The notes under the pieces were generated by a model. It saw only the letters and a program-made list of their open reading frames with translations. It did no database searches and was not told where the DNA came from. Shown one piece after another: positions 28,777 through 38,330 of a stretch of 64,000 nt of DNA. Source of the DNA: Mariniblastus fucicola (GTDB lineage: Bacteria; Planctomycetota; Planctomycetia; Pirellulales; Pirellulaceae); contig NZ_CP042912.1 of the NCBI RefSeq assembly GCF_008087665.1, forward strand, positions 3,906,001 to 3,970,000, written 5' to 3'. Position 1 is the stretch's first letter, and the number at the start of each line of letters is the position of its first letter. The position numbers and the translations under genes were made by a program.

Positions 28777-29910
28777 ATGACAGAATTCCTTTCTCAATAC
28801 AAACGCGTTGTCATCAAGATCGGCTCGTCATTGCTGGTCGATCCGGAAAACGGTCTCAGAAAAACCTGGCTGGACAGCTTGCTCAAGGACGTCGCCGAAT
28901 TGGCCAATCAGGACACGGAGATCCTGATCGTGTCTTCCGGAGCGATCGCGCTCGGGCGTCGGGAGTTGTTAGAAAAAGGCATCGAACTGCGTGACGGTTT
29001 TTTAAAGCTTGAAGAAAGCCAGGCCGCTGCCGCTATCGGCCAGATCGCGCTTTCGCGGCTGTTTAGCGAAACGCTCAAAGCCCACTCGCTGGTGGCCGCC
29101 CAGATTTTGCTAACGATCGGAGACACTGAACAGCGGCGTCGATATTTGAATGCTCGCAACACGATCGCGACGGCACTGAAATGGAAAGCCATCCCGATCA
29201 TCAACGAAAACGATTCGGTGGCGACGTCCGAGATTCGCTATGGTGACAACGACCGGCTGGCGGCTCGCGTGGCGACGATGTGCAGTGCGGATTTGCTGAT
29301 TCTGTTTTCCGATATCGATGGGCTGTATGATGCGCCTCCTGCCGACAATCCGAATGCGAAACTGATCCCGCGAGTAAAATCAATCGACGCTGACATCGAA
29401 GCGATGGCTGGCGAGGCGGCTTCGATTCATTCGCGAGGTGGAATGAAGACGAAGATTGATGCGGCGAAGATTGCAACGTCGAGCGGCACGACGATGGTGA
29501 TCGCGTCGGGCAAGGATTTGCATCCGCTGAGTCGGCTTGCTGATTCAGGCCGCGGCACGTGGTTCGACCCGAATCCGAATTCGATCAGCGACCGGAAGAA
29601 GTGGATCGCTGGCGGGTTGGAGATCAGTGGCTCGATCGAGATCGACGCGGGCGCGTTGGTGGCGCTGGAGCGAGGCAAGAGTTTGCTGTCAGCGGGCGTG
29701 ACGAAGATCGAAGGCAAGTTTCAACGCGGCGATACGGTTGCAATTCTGGGTCCGCACGGACACGCGGTGGCAAGAGGCTTGGCGGAGTACGACAGCAAGG
29801 ATGCGATTTCGATCGTGGGTTTGAAGAGCAGCGAGATTTCTAATCTACTGGGTCCGAGTGCACGAAGTGCGTTGGTGCATCGGGATAATCTGGTGTTGGA
29901 AACGCAGTAA
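28777..29910 (+). CDS. proB: Glutamate 5-kinase (ProB) with a PUA domain
   Basis: This cytoplasmic enzyme catalyses the first step of proline synthesis, ATP-dependent phosphorylation of glutamate. Its 377 residues fit the long form. The kinase domain shows [31 protein letters not shown] and [22 protein letters not shown] lies near its end. A C-terminal PUA domain (about 285-370, [30 protein letters not shown]) completes it. It is divergent from fdhB by about 100 bases. No proA follows; a REPIN-like palindrome does. Confidence 0.96.
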   Translation: MTEFLSQYKRVVIKIGSSLLVDPENGLRKTWLDSLLKDVAELANQDTEILIVSSGAIALGRRELLEKGIELRDGFLKLEESQAAAAIGQIALSRLFSETLKAHSLVAAQILLTIGDTEQRRRYLNARNTIATALKWKAIPIINENDSVATSEIRYGDNDRLAARVATMCSADLLILFSDIDGLYDAPPADNPNAKLIPRVKSIDADIEAMAGEAASIHSRGGMKTKIDAAKIATSSGTTMVIASGKDLHPLSRLADSGRGTWFDPNPNSISDRKKWIAGGLEISGSIEIDAGALVALERGKSLLSAGVTKIEGKFQRGDTVAILGPHGHAVARGLAEYDSKDAISIVGLKSSEISNLLGPSARSALVHRDNLVLETQ

Positions 29911-29931
29911 CTTGGAATGCTTGAGCTTGTT

Positions 29932-30010
29932 GGTGGGATAGGCTTCCAGCCAGTCATTGCATTGGCAGGTTATTCGGCAGCGCGTCCACAGGCTGGAAGC
30001 CTATCCCACC
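29932..30010. repeat. REPIN-like palindrome between convergent genes
   Basis: A 79-bp element has perfect 20-bp inverted ends (29932-29951 and 29991-30010). Each end starts with GGTGG and includes GGCTTCCAGCC. That core also forms the hairpin of the REPs at 25166 and 27139. Two inverted REPs with a short spacer are the architecture of REPINs, spread by RAYT proteins. It lies at the proB/SDR junction, where it could also act as a bidirectional transcription stop. Confidence 0.75.
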
Positions 30011-30023
30011 TTTCGAACGACGA

Positions 30024-30803
30024 CTACTGTCCGAACTTGGCGATGATCCGATTGGCTATACCGGGGATCATTCGATCCAGCCAAACCAAAATCCGCCCGC
30101 CGAAGGTAAGAATGATTTCGTGGCGACGCTTTTTGATGGCCCGTACCGTTCGTGAGGCGACGACTTCAGGTGACATCGCGCCGCCCTTTTTCCAGTCACG
30201 TTTCGTTGGATCGTCGATCGCAGCATCAAAAAACTCGCTGTCCGTCGTACTTGGGCTGACCAACAGCATGTCGATCCCGTCCGCCGCAAACTCCGCCCGC
30301 AAAGCGTCGCTCAAACCGTGAATCGCAAACTTGCTGGCGCAGTATTCGCTCTTGAGCGGCACAGCGCGGTGTCCCAACACGCTATTGAGGTTCACAATCA
30401 CCGCTTCGTTGCCAGATTTGAGCAAGGGCAGACATTCGCGGATCAGTTCGGCGACGGCGAAGAAGTTAACCTCAAAAATCTGCCGCAATCGATCCTCACT
30501 GGCCTCATCGAAACGACCCATTGCACCGATTCCGGCGTTGTTGACGAGAATATCGAGCCCGCCAAACTTTTCTTTCGCGGTCGCCAGCAACTGACTGCGA
30601 ACTGCGGAGTCGGTAACGTCGCCGACAACGACGGCACAGCGATCGCCAATCGCAAGTTCATCCGCAAGTTCGACAAGACGATCTTCGCGACGCGCGTTGA
30701 TGACCAACCGGGAACCCTCAGCCGCCATTTGCCTGGCAAGCTCGCGCCCAATGCCGCTTGACGCGCCGGTGATGATGACGCGTTTATCCTTGAGGTTCCG
30801 CAT
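30024..30803 (-). CDS. Short-chain dehydrogenase/reductase (classical SDR)
   Basis: This 259-residue NAD(P)-dependent oxidoreductase has the Rossmann motif TGASSGIG (14-21), NNAG after a VGDVTD segment, the catalytic Ser in LNSVLGH, and Tyr-x-x-x-Lys in EYCASKFAIHG. NARRED after strand 2 suggests a preference for NADP(H). The substrate is unknown. Its ATG overlaps the hflX stop by one base (TGATG), implying translational coupling. Confidence 0.88.
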   Translation of the reverse strand: MRNLKDKRVIITGASSGIGRELARQMAAEGSRLVINARREDRLVELADELAIGDRCAVVVGDVTDSAVRSQLLATAKEKFGGLDILVNNAGIGAMGRFDEASEDRLRQIFEVNFFAVAELIRECLPLLKSGNEAVIVNLNSVLGHRAVPLKSEYCASKFAIHGLSDALRAEFAADGIDMLLVSPSTTDSEFFDAAIDDPTKRDWKKGGAMSPEVVASRTVRAIKKRRHEIILTFGGRILVWLDRMIPGIANRIIAKFGQ

Positions 30804-32251
30804 CAGTCGCGAGGTGCTTCGATCGGAGCAATCGGCGTCTCGACCGGTTCAGCTGGAGCCGTCGGCAATGCCGATTCCGCCTGTTCGGTTGTGGAATGCT
30901 CAACAGTTCCACCATCGCCCGTCACTTCGCCTTCAATTTCCGCGTCGCCTTCTTCCGAGACCCAACCGGCAGCATTGTGCGGCGTAACGATGGCGTTGTC
31001 GTAGTCGATCCGCCCCAGATACTTTTGCGGAATGCGACAGTGAACCAATACGACGTCTTCGCGATACTGCGTCGAGACAATCTCGCCTTTCGCGGCAAGG
31101 TAGGCCAACAGTTTTCCGTTGCCGACCGACATCTCGATATCGACATCCTGAAACGAGCGACTAAGAGCATCGCCAACGACGCTGTGCAGCCGATCGAATC
31201 CTTCTTTCGTTTTCGCACTGACTGCAATCGCGTTCGGGTATCGATTCAGTAGCGAATTAAAGTGCGGCATGTCGCGAGCCACGTCGCTTTTATTCAGCAC
31301 CAGCAACGCGTCTTTTTCCTTGATCCCGATTTCTTCGAGCACATCATAAACCGACATGATCTGATCGATGACTTTGGGATTACTCGCGTCGGCAACGTGC
31401 AACAACAAGTCGGCTTGGCGAGTTTCTTCGAGCGTTGCTTTAAAACTGGCGATCAACGCGTGCGGCAAATCGCGAATGAAACCAACGGTGTCGCTGAGCA
31501 AAATTGGGCCCCACTGCGGCAAGTGCCAGCGCCGCGTTCGCGTATCGAGGGTCGCGAAAAGTTTATCCTGAGCCAACACATCGGCATCGGTCAACGCGTT
31601 CATCAGCGTGCTCTTGCCGGCGTTGGTATAGCCGACCAGCGAACAGGTCATGGTGCCTTTTCGCGATCGAACCTGACGCTCTTTTCGCAGTTCGACTTTC
31701 TTGAGTTCGTCTTTGAGATCGTGGATCCGTTTCTCAACCAAGCGTCTGTCAGTTTCCAGCTGCTTTTCACCCGGACCACGCATACCGACGCCCATTTTCA
31801 GACGTGACAGGTGAGTCCACATTCGCTTCAGCCGCGGCAGCGCGTATTGAAGCTGAGCCAGCTCAACCGCCAGACGAGCTTCAAGCGTTCGCGCGTGCGT
31901 GGCGAAGATGTCGAGGATGACTTCGGTTCGATCCAAGACTTTGACTTTCAGTTCCAGCTCAAGGTTACGATTCTGCGCCGGCGAAAGATTGTTGTCGAAC
32001 AGAACCACATCTGCCGCATGAAAGTCAACCAGCTCCTTCAACTCGGCGACTTTTCCTTTGCCGATGTAAGTCGTGGGGTCTGGCTTGTCCCGGCGTTGTA
32101 CGATGCCAGCCATGACGATCGCTCCAGCCGTTTCCGCCAAGCCCTGGATTTCTTCCAGGGGATCGAGTTCTACGGGATCGTCTGGAAACTGGACGCGGAC
32201 GATCAGCGCGATTTCCTGATTGACCTGATCTTTTTTCTTGCGATCTTGCAC
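30803..32251 (-). CDS. hflX: Ribosome-associated GTPase HflX
   Basis: This 482-residue GTPase, known in other bacteria to split stalled 70S ribosomes, has an N-terminal HflX domain (TYIGKGKVAELKELV), the glycine-rich RGPGEKQLETDRR segment, then G motifs GYTNAGKST, DTVGFIRDLP and LNKSD. The C-terminal tail is extended by Pro/Glu/Ala-rich residues (about 440-482), not typical of the core family. The start is GTG 32251; no strong Shine-Dalgarno is visible. It is coupled to the downstream SDR gene. Confidence 0.95.
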   Translation of the reverse strand: MQDRKKKDQVNQEIALIVRVQFPDDPVELDPLEEIQGLAETAGAIVMAGIVQRRDKPDPTTYIGKGKVAELKELVDFHAADVVLFDNNLSPAQNRNLELELKVKVLDRTEVILDIFATHARTLEARLAVELAQLQYALPRLKRMWTHLSRLKMGVGMRGPGEKQLETDRRLVEKRIHDLKDELKKVELRKERQVRSRKGTMTCSLVGYTNAGKSTLMNALTDADVLAQDKLFATLDTRTRRWHLPQWGPILLSDTVGFIRDLPHALIASFKATLEETRQADLLLHVADASNPKVIDQIMSVYDVLEEIGIKEKDALLVLNKSDVARDMPHFNSLLNRYPNAIAVSAKTKEGFDRLHSVVGDALSRSFQDVDIEMSVGNGKLLAYLAAKGEIVSTQYREDVVLVHCRIPQKYLGRIDYDNAIVTPHNAAGWVSEEGDAEIEGEVTGDGGTVEHSTTEQAESALPTAPAEPVETPIAPIEAPRD

Positions 32252-32423
32252 GTTGTACCGAATTGAGTGGGGCGATCTGAAGGCTGCATGACAAGGAGTG
32301 TCTGCAAAAGGTTCAGAGCAGATATTTACAACTATTTATAGTCAAAGCCCGTATCTGTGAACAGTTCAAGCGTCTGGGCACCGCTGGGCGAACGAAACAC
32401 TGTCCGCATAAATACGATTGCTC

Positions 32424-32429
32424 TATAAT
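32424..32429 (+). promoter_or_regulatory. Candidate -10 box upstream of the FKBP gene
   Basis: A consensus TATAAT lies about 43 bases before the FKBP start. No good -35 box is found at 16-18 bp spacing, so only the -10 element is supported. Confidence 0.3.
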
Positions 32430-32471
32430 CTGTGGTCTTGTAACCGACACCGCCGCAAGGCACCCAACTCA

Positions 32472-33293
32472 ATGAAAGTTTTTTTGATGTCTCTTAAATT
32501 CAACGTTCTTTTTTCCGTGCTTTGCCTTGCCGCCACAGTGACTCCGTTCTCCATTGCTACGGCTCAGGAATCTGGCGCCGTTCCAGGCATCACGCCCTCC
32601 GTTGTGGCAACGGAGATGAGCGAAGAAGAGATGATGAAAAAGGCCAGCATTATCCTGATCTACAATCGACTTGGACAGATGCTGGTCCAGCTTAAAGCCG
32701 ACGGCATCGAGCTCGATCAGGAAGCCGCGATGGAAGGTGCCCGTCGTGCATTGGCCGGAGAACCGATCGGCGTGTCGCTGGACGATGCTCGTTCGATCAT
32801 GGGCCAACTGCAAAAGAAAGCCGAACAATCTCGAATCGAGAAAGTCAAAGCCGCTGCCGCCAAGAATAAAGCCGAAGGAGACGCCTATCTTGCTGAGAAT
32901 GCGAAAAAGGAAGGTGTGAAGTCGATGGACAACGGCGTCCAATACGAAGTCATGGTTGAAGGCGACGGCCCTAAACCCAAGCCAACAGACACGGTCAAAA
33001 TCAATTACCACGGCACGTTTATCGACGGCAAAGTATTCGATTCGACACTGGTCCCAAGCCAGGGCCAACCTGCCAAGCCCTACGTTGCCAATGCGAGTGT
33101 GTTTGTTGATGGTTTTAATGCCGCGTTGCAATCGATGCCGGTGGGAAGCAAATGGAAAATTGCGATCCCGGGCGAACAAGCCTACGGTTTGGAGGGGCGT
33201 GGTCCGATTGGCCCAAACCAGACGATCGTTTTCGAACTTGAACTGCTGGAAATTGTTAAGGCAGACGAAGTAGCTCCTTCCCAGAATCAGTAA
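32472..33293 (+). CDS. Exported FKBP-type peptidyl-prolyl isomerase (Mip/FkpA-like)
   Basis: This 273-residue protein has a signal peptide, a helical FKBP_N dimerisation region (EEEMMKKASIILIYNRLGQ to about 120) and a C-terminal FKBP domain (VKINYHGTFIDGKVFDST, SVFVDGFNAALQSM, GSKWKIAIPGEQAYG, TIVFELELLEI). Such proteins assist folding outside the inner membrane. A second in-frame ATG at 32487 is possible. It is followed 14 bases later by a secreted TPR-like protein, so the two are probably one transcript. Confidence 0.9.
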   Translation: MKVFLMSLKFNVLFSVLCLAATVTPFSIATAQESGAVPGITPSVVATEMSEEEMMKKASIILIYNRLGQMLVQLKADGIELDQEAAMEGARRALAGEPIGVSLDDARSIMGQLQKKAEQSRIEKVKAAAAKNKAEGDAYLAENAKKEGVKSMDNGVQYEVMVEGDGPKPKPTDTVKINYHGTFIDGKVFDSTLVPSQGQPAKPYVANASVFVDGFNAALQSMPVGSKWKIAIPGEQAYGLEGRGPIGPNQTIVFELELLEIVKADEVAPSQNQ

Positions 33294-33307
33294 TCCCGGA
33301 GTCAGTG

Positions 33308-34612
33308 ATGGTTGATACATTTCGTTTTGCGGTCGTCATCGCCGTGCTGTTGATGGTGACTCCAGTTGATTCGAGCTATGCGCAGAAAGCGAACGGATTC
33401 AGCAAATCCGGTCGCGGTTCACGCCCAGCCACCGCCAGTTCGTCACCGCGAAGTTCAGGGCAAGGCCAGGGTTCCGCTTCGCGCGGAAACCGTGGCAACT
33501 CGAATCAAGGTCGCGGCAATCGTGGTCCGCAGCGTGGAAGCAATCACAACAGCCACGGTCACAGCGGTCGCGGCCACAATTCAAGCGGGCGTGGCAACTA
33601 CAGCAGGCCGACGCAACAGTTCAACCATCACTCTTTTTATTCGTCGCGCGGACCGGTTATCCGGTACAGCTTCACGCCAAGCTACAGTCTACGTGGCCAC
33701 TATCTGCCGGTCGTACCGTATGGATATTCTGATTACCCCTACGGTTACGGGCCAACGATTTACCAGGATCCTTACGCGTCGGGTTACGGATACAGCAGTG
33801 GATACCCGAACTACAATCCGGCGTATTCGACATACGGAAGCCATCTCAATGCTGGCGTGCTTTCCTCAAATGTCGTCGGCAGCAGCGTTGCGGCTCAGGC
33901 ACTGGAACGACTTCGCAACGAACAGGCGATCGTGCCGATGGATCAGGGAGCCAGTGACGCTCGCGACGCAGAGATTTTGCGTTTGCAGATCGAGCTCGAA
34001 CGAGCCAAGCAGGCTTTGGCAAACCAAAATGCTCCAGGGCAACAGCAAACGTTGCTCAAGCCACCAGTTGAGGAAGTTCCAGCGCCGGATCCGATCGAAG
34101 TCGAGGACCAGCTGGGATTGGCTCCAATCATCGAGACCAATCAGCTTGCGGCGGCGTCCCATTTGAAAGCCGAGCGTGCGTTTCGAACCGGTGATTATGG
34201 GCAAGCCGCTCGGTTTGCAGGCTTGGCACAGTCGCTTGATGAGTCCAACGGAAAGCTGATGCTGTTCGCGGCACAGGCTCATTTTGCAAACGGCGAATAT
34301 CGCGAAGCGGCTCAGGATTTAACGAAAGCCAATTCGTTGCTTTCGCCAGAAGAAATGTGCTGGGTGGTCGAAAACTTCAAGCTGTTTTACGGCAAGAACG
34401 ATTTCGTGACTCAGGTCAAAAACCTGTCGGCTCATTTGAAACAGGAACCCAACGACGCTCGCGCGTGGCTGCTCCGCGGGTACCAGTATTGTGCCTTGGG
34501 CCATCACGACGCTGCTCGAAAGGATTTGAATCGAGCGAGAGATCTTGGTGCAAGCGCCGAGTTGACCGCCACATTGCTGCAGCGCTGCGTGGTTGACGTG
34601 CTGGATCAGTAG
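33308..34612 (+). CDS. Secreted protein with a low-complexity N-terminus and C-terminal TPR-like repeats
   Basis: This 434-residue protein has a signal peptide (cleavage near SSYAQ). It is followed by a Gly/Ser/Arg/Asn-rich segment (about 30-95), a Tyr/Gly/Pro-rich segment (about 100-185), a short coiled coil (AEILRLQIELERAKQAL), and helical TPR-type pairs (LKAERAFRTGDYGQAARFAG, LFAAQAHFANGEYREAAQDL, WLLRGYQYCALGHHDAARKDL). It resembles planctomycete envelope or matrix proteins; no activity is assigned. Confidence 0.78.
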   Translation: MVDTFRFAVVIAVLLMVTPVDSSYAQKANGFSKSGRGSRPATASSSPRSSGQGQGSASRGNRGNSNQGRGNRGPQRGSNHNSHGHSGRGHNSSGRGNYSRPTQQFNHHSFYSSRGPVIRYSFTPSYSLRGHYLPVVPYGYSDYPYGYGPTIYQDPYASGYGYSSGYPNYNPAYSTYGSHLNAGVLSSNVVGSSVAAQALERLRNEQAIVPMDQGASDARDAEILRLQIELERAKQALANQNAPGQQQTLLKPPVEEVPAPDPIEVEDQLGLAPIIETNQLAAASHLKAERAFRTGDYGQAARFAGLAQSLDESNGKLMLFAAQAHFANGEYREAAQDLTKANSLLSPEEMCWVVENFKLFYGKNDFVTQVKNLSAHLKQEPNDARAWLLRGYQYCALGHHDAARKDLNRARDLGASAELTATLLQRCVVDVLDQ

Positions 34613-34704
34613 GCGTCGCAATTCGGTCGACCGATGAGCGGCAATGTGTTCGCTCCAAGGCCGATCGAACCCAACGGCCCGCGCACCTTTCCGGGCACAG
34701 ACCA

Positions 34705-35154
34705 CTACTTTCCGAAGTCTTCTTCCATCTGCTTCACCTTGTCGACGCGGCGAGCGTGCCGACCGCCTTCGAATTCCGTTTCAAGCCAAACGGAAACCAG
34801 CTCTTTAACGGCGGACTCCTCGAAAGAGTCGCCTGGAATGCACAAAACGTTGGCGTCGTTGTGCTGGCGGCTGAGTCTGGATTGAGCGACGTTGTTGCAA
34901 ACCGCGGCGCGAACTCCTTTGACTTTATTGGCGGCGATCGACATGCCGATCCCGGTTCCGCAGATCAGAATCCCGCAATCGGTATTGCCGGAAACGACGG
35001 ACTGGCCGAGCGCTTTCGCGATATCCGGATAGTCACAGGACTCGGTCGAGTTGGTGCCATGGTCGACGACCTCGTGGCCAAGCGATTCAGCGATCCGGGA
35101 AACCATGCGCTTTTGTTCAAGACCGCGATGGTCAGTTCCAACAGAGATTTTCAT
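34705..35154 (-). CDS. rpiB: Ribose 5-phosphate isomerase B
   Basis: This 149-residue enzyme interconverts ribose 5-phosphate and ribulose 5-phosphate. The RpiB motifs are clear: SVGTDHRGLEQK, the catalytic-loop ILICGTGIGMSIAANKVKG with its active-site Cys, AVCNN and RQHNDANVLCIPGD. It is downstream of the Sua5/arginine-phosphatase fusion on the same strand with a 35-base gap. The same three functions are neighbours in Bacillus (ywlC, ywlE, ywlF/rpiB). Confidence 0.95.
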   Translation of the reverse strand: MKISVGTDHRGLEQKRMVSRIAESLGHEVVDHGTNSTESCDYPDIAKALGQSVVSGNTDCGILICGTGIGMSIAANKVKGVRAAVCNNVAQSRLSRQHNDANVLCIPGDSFEESAVKELVSVWLETEFEGGRHARRVDKVKQMEEDFGK

Positions 35155-35189
35155 GAAAAGAATGTCCGACGATTCAACCGGACCAAAAT

Positions 35190-36326
35190 TCAGTTAGTTT
35201 TAAATTGGTCAAAATCGATTTTACCAACCCAGTGTCGAAGGCAAGCTTCAATCTGCTCGGCACAGGCCTGATAAACAGGAATTGGACTACCGATTGGATC
35301 CGAAACATCTCCACCGTCTTCGCGAATCGTGCGGACTCGGGAATCCAGCGTCGGCCACTGATTTACAATCGCCGTTCGGTGACCATTGGTCATCGTCAGA
35401 ATCAAGTCGGCATAATTCGCCAGCCGCGCGGTCACCGGGCGGCTTTGGTGGTCTGAAATATTGATTCCGTAGTCCTGCATCACCGTCACCGATTGCATGG
35501 CAGGCGGAGCACCCGGACCGGCAGCGATTCCGGCGGACACGATCGTAATTCCGTGGCTGGCCAGATCTTCCATCTCACAGCCAATTTTCTCTGCAACCAG
35601 TTTCCTAAAAATGGCCTCGCCCATTGGACTGCGACAGGTATTGCCCGTACAGACAACGACGCCGATGAATCCGCTTAGCTGATCGATCGTGGCCCTGTCG
35701 ACGACTCCTTCGCGAAGCACTTTCACAGATTGGCCATCGACTTGAACGACAGTCGAAGGAGCGGCAAAATGCGTTTTGCCGGCTTTGACAATCAGATCAA
35801 CATGTCCATCCAGCTTTTCAAGCTCCGTATCATCCGTCGCGGGCGGTTCGCCGGCAAAGTTGGCACTTGTTAGCACCAGCGGTCCGGCGGTCAAGCCAAG
35901 CACCTGCTCAAGCAACTCGTCGGGCGAAACACGGATCCCGATCGTATCGCCTGGATTGACAGCTTTTTGAACCGCAGGATCCAGCTGAAAAACGACGCTG
36001 TCGCGATGATTGTTGGGCAACACCAATGTAACCGGGCCGGGCCAGACTCGGCGAGAAATCCGCAGCGCTAATGGAGACATATCGGGAACATAGTCCTTGC
36101 ACTCGTCGCTTGAACGAATCGCGAGGGCGAATGGTTTGTCGCCATCCCGCGCTTTCAGCTCACGAAGCCGCTCGACGGCCGCAGGCTGCAATGCACTTGC
36201 CGCGACACCATAAACGGTTTCCGTCGGAAGCGCGACGAGTTTTCCGGCAGAGAGAAACTCTACGATTCGATGCACCACATCACGCGAATCTTCAACCTTT
36301 TGTAGATCAATGATCTCGGTTGGCAT
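35190..36326 (-). CDS. Fused threonylcarbamoyl-AMP synthase (Sua5/YrdC) and low-molecular-weight protein-arginine phosphatase-like domain
   Basis: Residues 1-210 form a YrdC/Sua5 domain (LVALPTETVYGVAASAL, KARDGDKPFALAI, WPGPVTLVL, IGIRVS, LVLTSANFAGE, STVVQV), which makes the L-threonylcarbamoyl-AMP used for tRNA t6A37. Residues 220-378 form a low-molecular-weight phosphatase: the loop VVCTGNTCRSPMGE (Cys226, Thr230, Arg232) and a general-acid Asp343 in DVSDPIG. Thr after Asn in the loop, rather than Ile, is the feature that marks YwlE-type arginine phosphatases. Both halves keep their catalytic residues. Confidence 0.88.
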   Translation of the reverse strand: MPTEIIDLQKVEDSRDVVHRIVEFLSAGKLVALPTETVYGVAASALQPAAVERLRELKARDGDKPFALAIRSSDECKDYVPDMSPLALRISRRVWPGPVTLVLPNNHRDSVVFQLDPAVQKAVNPGDTIGIRVSPDELLEQVLGLTAGPLVLTSANFAGEPPATDDTELEKLDGHVDLIVKAGKTHFAAPSTVVQVDGQSVKVLREGVVDRATIDQLSGFIGVVVCTGNTCRSPMGEAIFRKLVAEKIGCEMEDLASHGITIVSAGIAAGPGAPPAMQSVTVMQDYGINISDHQSRPVTARLANYADLILTMTNGHRTAIVNQWPTLDSRVRTIREDGGDVSDPIGSPIPVYQACAEQIEACLRHWVGKIDFDQFKTN

Positions 36327-36490
36327 GGAGGACTCGCAGAAACCGGAAAAGAATTGTGGTAAGTTGGATTAAACTGAGATGCACACGCCCGATGCGTGTT
36401 CCGCAGAATTGCGACTCACAGGATCGAGCAAACATGATTTGCAGCCATTCAATAATATCTGCTGCAATGGACCGGGGTCAAGCCGCACGA

Positions 36491-37495
36491 ATGAGCAATC
36501 TGCAACCTCGTTCCCCCAGCCGTCAAACTCGACTGATCCTGCTGTTTCCATTGGTCGCTTGCCTTCTTTTTGTCGGCTGCACTCCGCCACCAGTTGAATC
36601 AGTCGCTGAAGTTTGGGGACGAAAAGGGCTCGACGACGGCCGCTTCATCAAGCCGCGCGCTATCGCGGTCGATGAATCTGACCAGCTTTACATTATCGAC
36701 ATGACCAGTCGGATTCAGGTTTTCGATCACCTGGGAAAACTGCAAAATTTCTGGAAGACGCCCGAATGCGTCAATGGAAAGCCGTGCGGAATTTCAATTC
36801 TGCGTGACGGAAGAATTGCTGTTCCGGACACGCACTACTTTCGCGTGCTGTTTTACACGCCGGAAGGCCAGCTGCTTTCGGAGCAAACGATTGGTGGACA
36901 AAACGGGCGTGGAGAAGGCGAGTTTGGCTTTCTGACGGACGTCGTCGAAGATTCACAAGGCAACCTCTACGTCTCTGAGTACGGTGACTTTGACCGAATA
37001 CAAAAGTTCACTTCTGACGGAAAGTACATTTGTTCGCTGGGGGCTCACGGAACCGAAGAGGGAGAGTTTCTGCGACCGCAGGGAATGCTGGTCGACGAGA
37101 AAGATCAACTTTGGGTCGCCGATGCCTGTAATCATCGCATTCAGGTTTTCGATGCGACCACGGAACCTCCGACTTTTAAATTCAGCTTTGGTTCGTCCGG
37201 TTCCGGAATCGGAGAACTCAGCTACCCGTACAACATGTTGTTCGACGGGCAAGGCTTTCTCTACGTTTGCGAATTCGGCAACCATCGATTGCAAAAGTTT
37301 GATCTGGAAGGAAACTCACACGGGATCTGGGGCGGTCCGGGACGTGAACCGGGGCAGTTACATCAACCGTGGGGAATGACGCTGGACTCGCAAGGCTATT
37401 TTCACGTCATCGATTCGTACAACCATCGCGTCCAACGTTTCAAAGGCGTCGCAAAGGAAGGCGAACCGCCGATCGATTGTTGGCAGACCGAGTAG
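36491..37495 (+). CDS. NHL-repeat lipoprotein
   Basis: This protein has about 334 residues, starting at ATG 36491. ATGs at 36467 and 36434 are possible alternatives. A lipoprotein signal ends in the lipobox FVGC. The mature part has five to six NHL blades with the repeated pattern (F/L)xxPxGIAVDexdxLYVaDxxNHRIQvFD, for example QGMLVDEKDQLWVADACNHR and WGMTLDSQGYFHVIDSYNHR. It probably forms a beta-propeller anchored to a membrane facing outward. The ligand is unknown. Confidence 0.85.
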   Translation: MSNLQPRSPSRQTRLILLFPLVACLLFVGCTPPPVESVAEVWGRKGLDDGRFIKPRAIAVDESDQLYIIDMTSRIQVFDHLGKLQNFWKTPECVNGKPCGISILRDGRIAVPDTHYFRVLFYTPEGQLLSEQTIGGQNGRGEGEFGFLTDVVEDSQGNLYVSEYGDFDRIQKFTSDGKYICSLGAHGTEEGEFLRPQGMLVDEKDQLWVADACNHRIQVFDATTEPPTFKFSFGSSGSGIGELSYPYNMLFDGQGFLYVCEFGNHRLQKFDLEGNSHGIWGGPGREPGQLHQPWGMTLDSQGYFHVIDSYNHRVQRFKGVAKEGEPPIDCWQTE

Positions 37496-37503
37496 GACGA
37501 CTT

Positions 37504-38328
37504 TTAAGTTTCAATCTGGCCGCCGGTTTCGGCCACCGATTCCAGATAGGCGATGACTCCAGAGGCGACTTCGCGACAGCTCCAGGTTCCCTCGTCGGGT
37601 ACTCTCTCCATCACATTTTGCGCCAATTCGCAAACGTCGCCGACCAGTTGACGCTCCATGTTGGCTCGCTGGGCAAGAGCAACCATTGCCGAATCCGTGG
37701 TCCAGTCCAGCGGCCCCCGGGTTACGTCGGCGACTTTGGAGTCCTGCAGCGAGACCGCGTTCATCCGCTCCAGATTCACAGCCAACTGGGCTGCCGCAAG
37801 TTGAATTCGCCTCACCCATTCCGTCGACGAAAATCCGGCCTCCACCGGCGGAGGAAACAACATCACGGCCAGCAACGAGTCGACTTGTTCGAGGTCGAAC
37901 TGTTCGGACAGGGCGACGGCACGCTCCCAGCTTTGAAGGCAGTCCTTGCTGGACGCCACGACGTCCGCGCAAGCCAACTTGATGGCCAGTTTCGGATCAT
38001 CGGCTATGGGAACGAGACTGTCGTCTGACAATTCCCACAACGGATTCGTTGCCGTTGATGAACGTGGATCGGGTTCGGGAATTGCTGCCGAAACCGTTTC
38101 AAACTCCAGCTTGTTTTCGGCCTTGTCGAGCATCAACTGGATTGCGATTCCAACCGATGGTGGCTCAAGTGTGTCCACGTTGAAGATGATTTTTTCAATC
38201 GAATGGTCAGCGTCGATGATCTCTTTGACTTGCTTCAGAACCGCGACGGTCGCATCTTTGACAGGGGGAAACAGCGATTCTCCTGAAAGTGCTTTGCCCC
38301 AACCGAAGGGCTTTTGCTTCCATGGCAT
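37504..38328 (-). CDS. Protein of unknown function
   Basis: This 274-residue protein, probably soluble, is not recognised. It opens with MPWKQKPFGW and has helical, acidic segments, with no signal peptide or membrane helix. ATG 38328 begins 2 bases after the stop of the upstream TPR-like gene, arguing for co-translation and a joint role. An alternative TTG at 38340 would overlap that gene. Confidence 0.65.
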   Translation of the reverse strand: MPWKQKPFGWGKALSGESLFPPVKDATVAVLKQVKEIIDADHSIEKIIFNVDTLEPPSVGIAIQLMLDKAENKLEFETVSAAIPEPDPRSSTATNPLWELSDDSLVPIADDPKLAIKLACADVVASSKDCLQSWERAVALSEQFDLEQVDSLLAVMLFPPPVEAGFSSTEWVRRIQLAAAQLAVNLERMNAVSLQDSKVADVTRGPLDWTTDSAMVALAQRANMERQLVGDVCELAQNVMERVPDEGTWSCREVASGVIAYLESVAETGGQIET

Positions 38329-38330
38329 AT

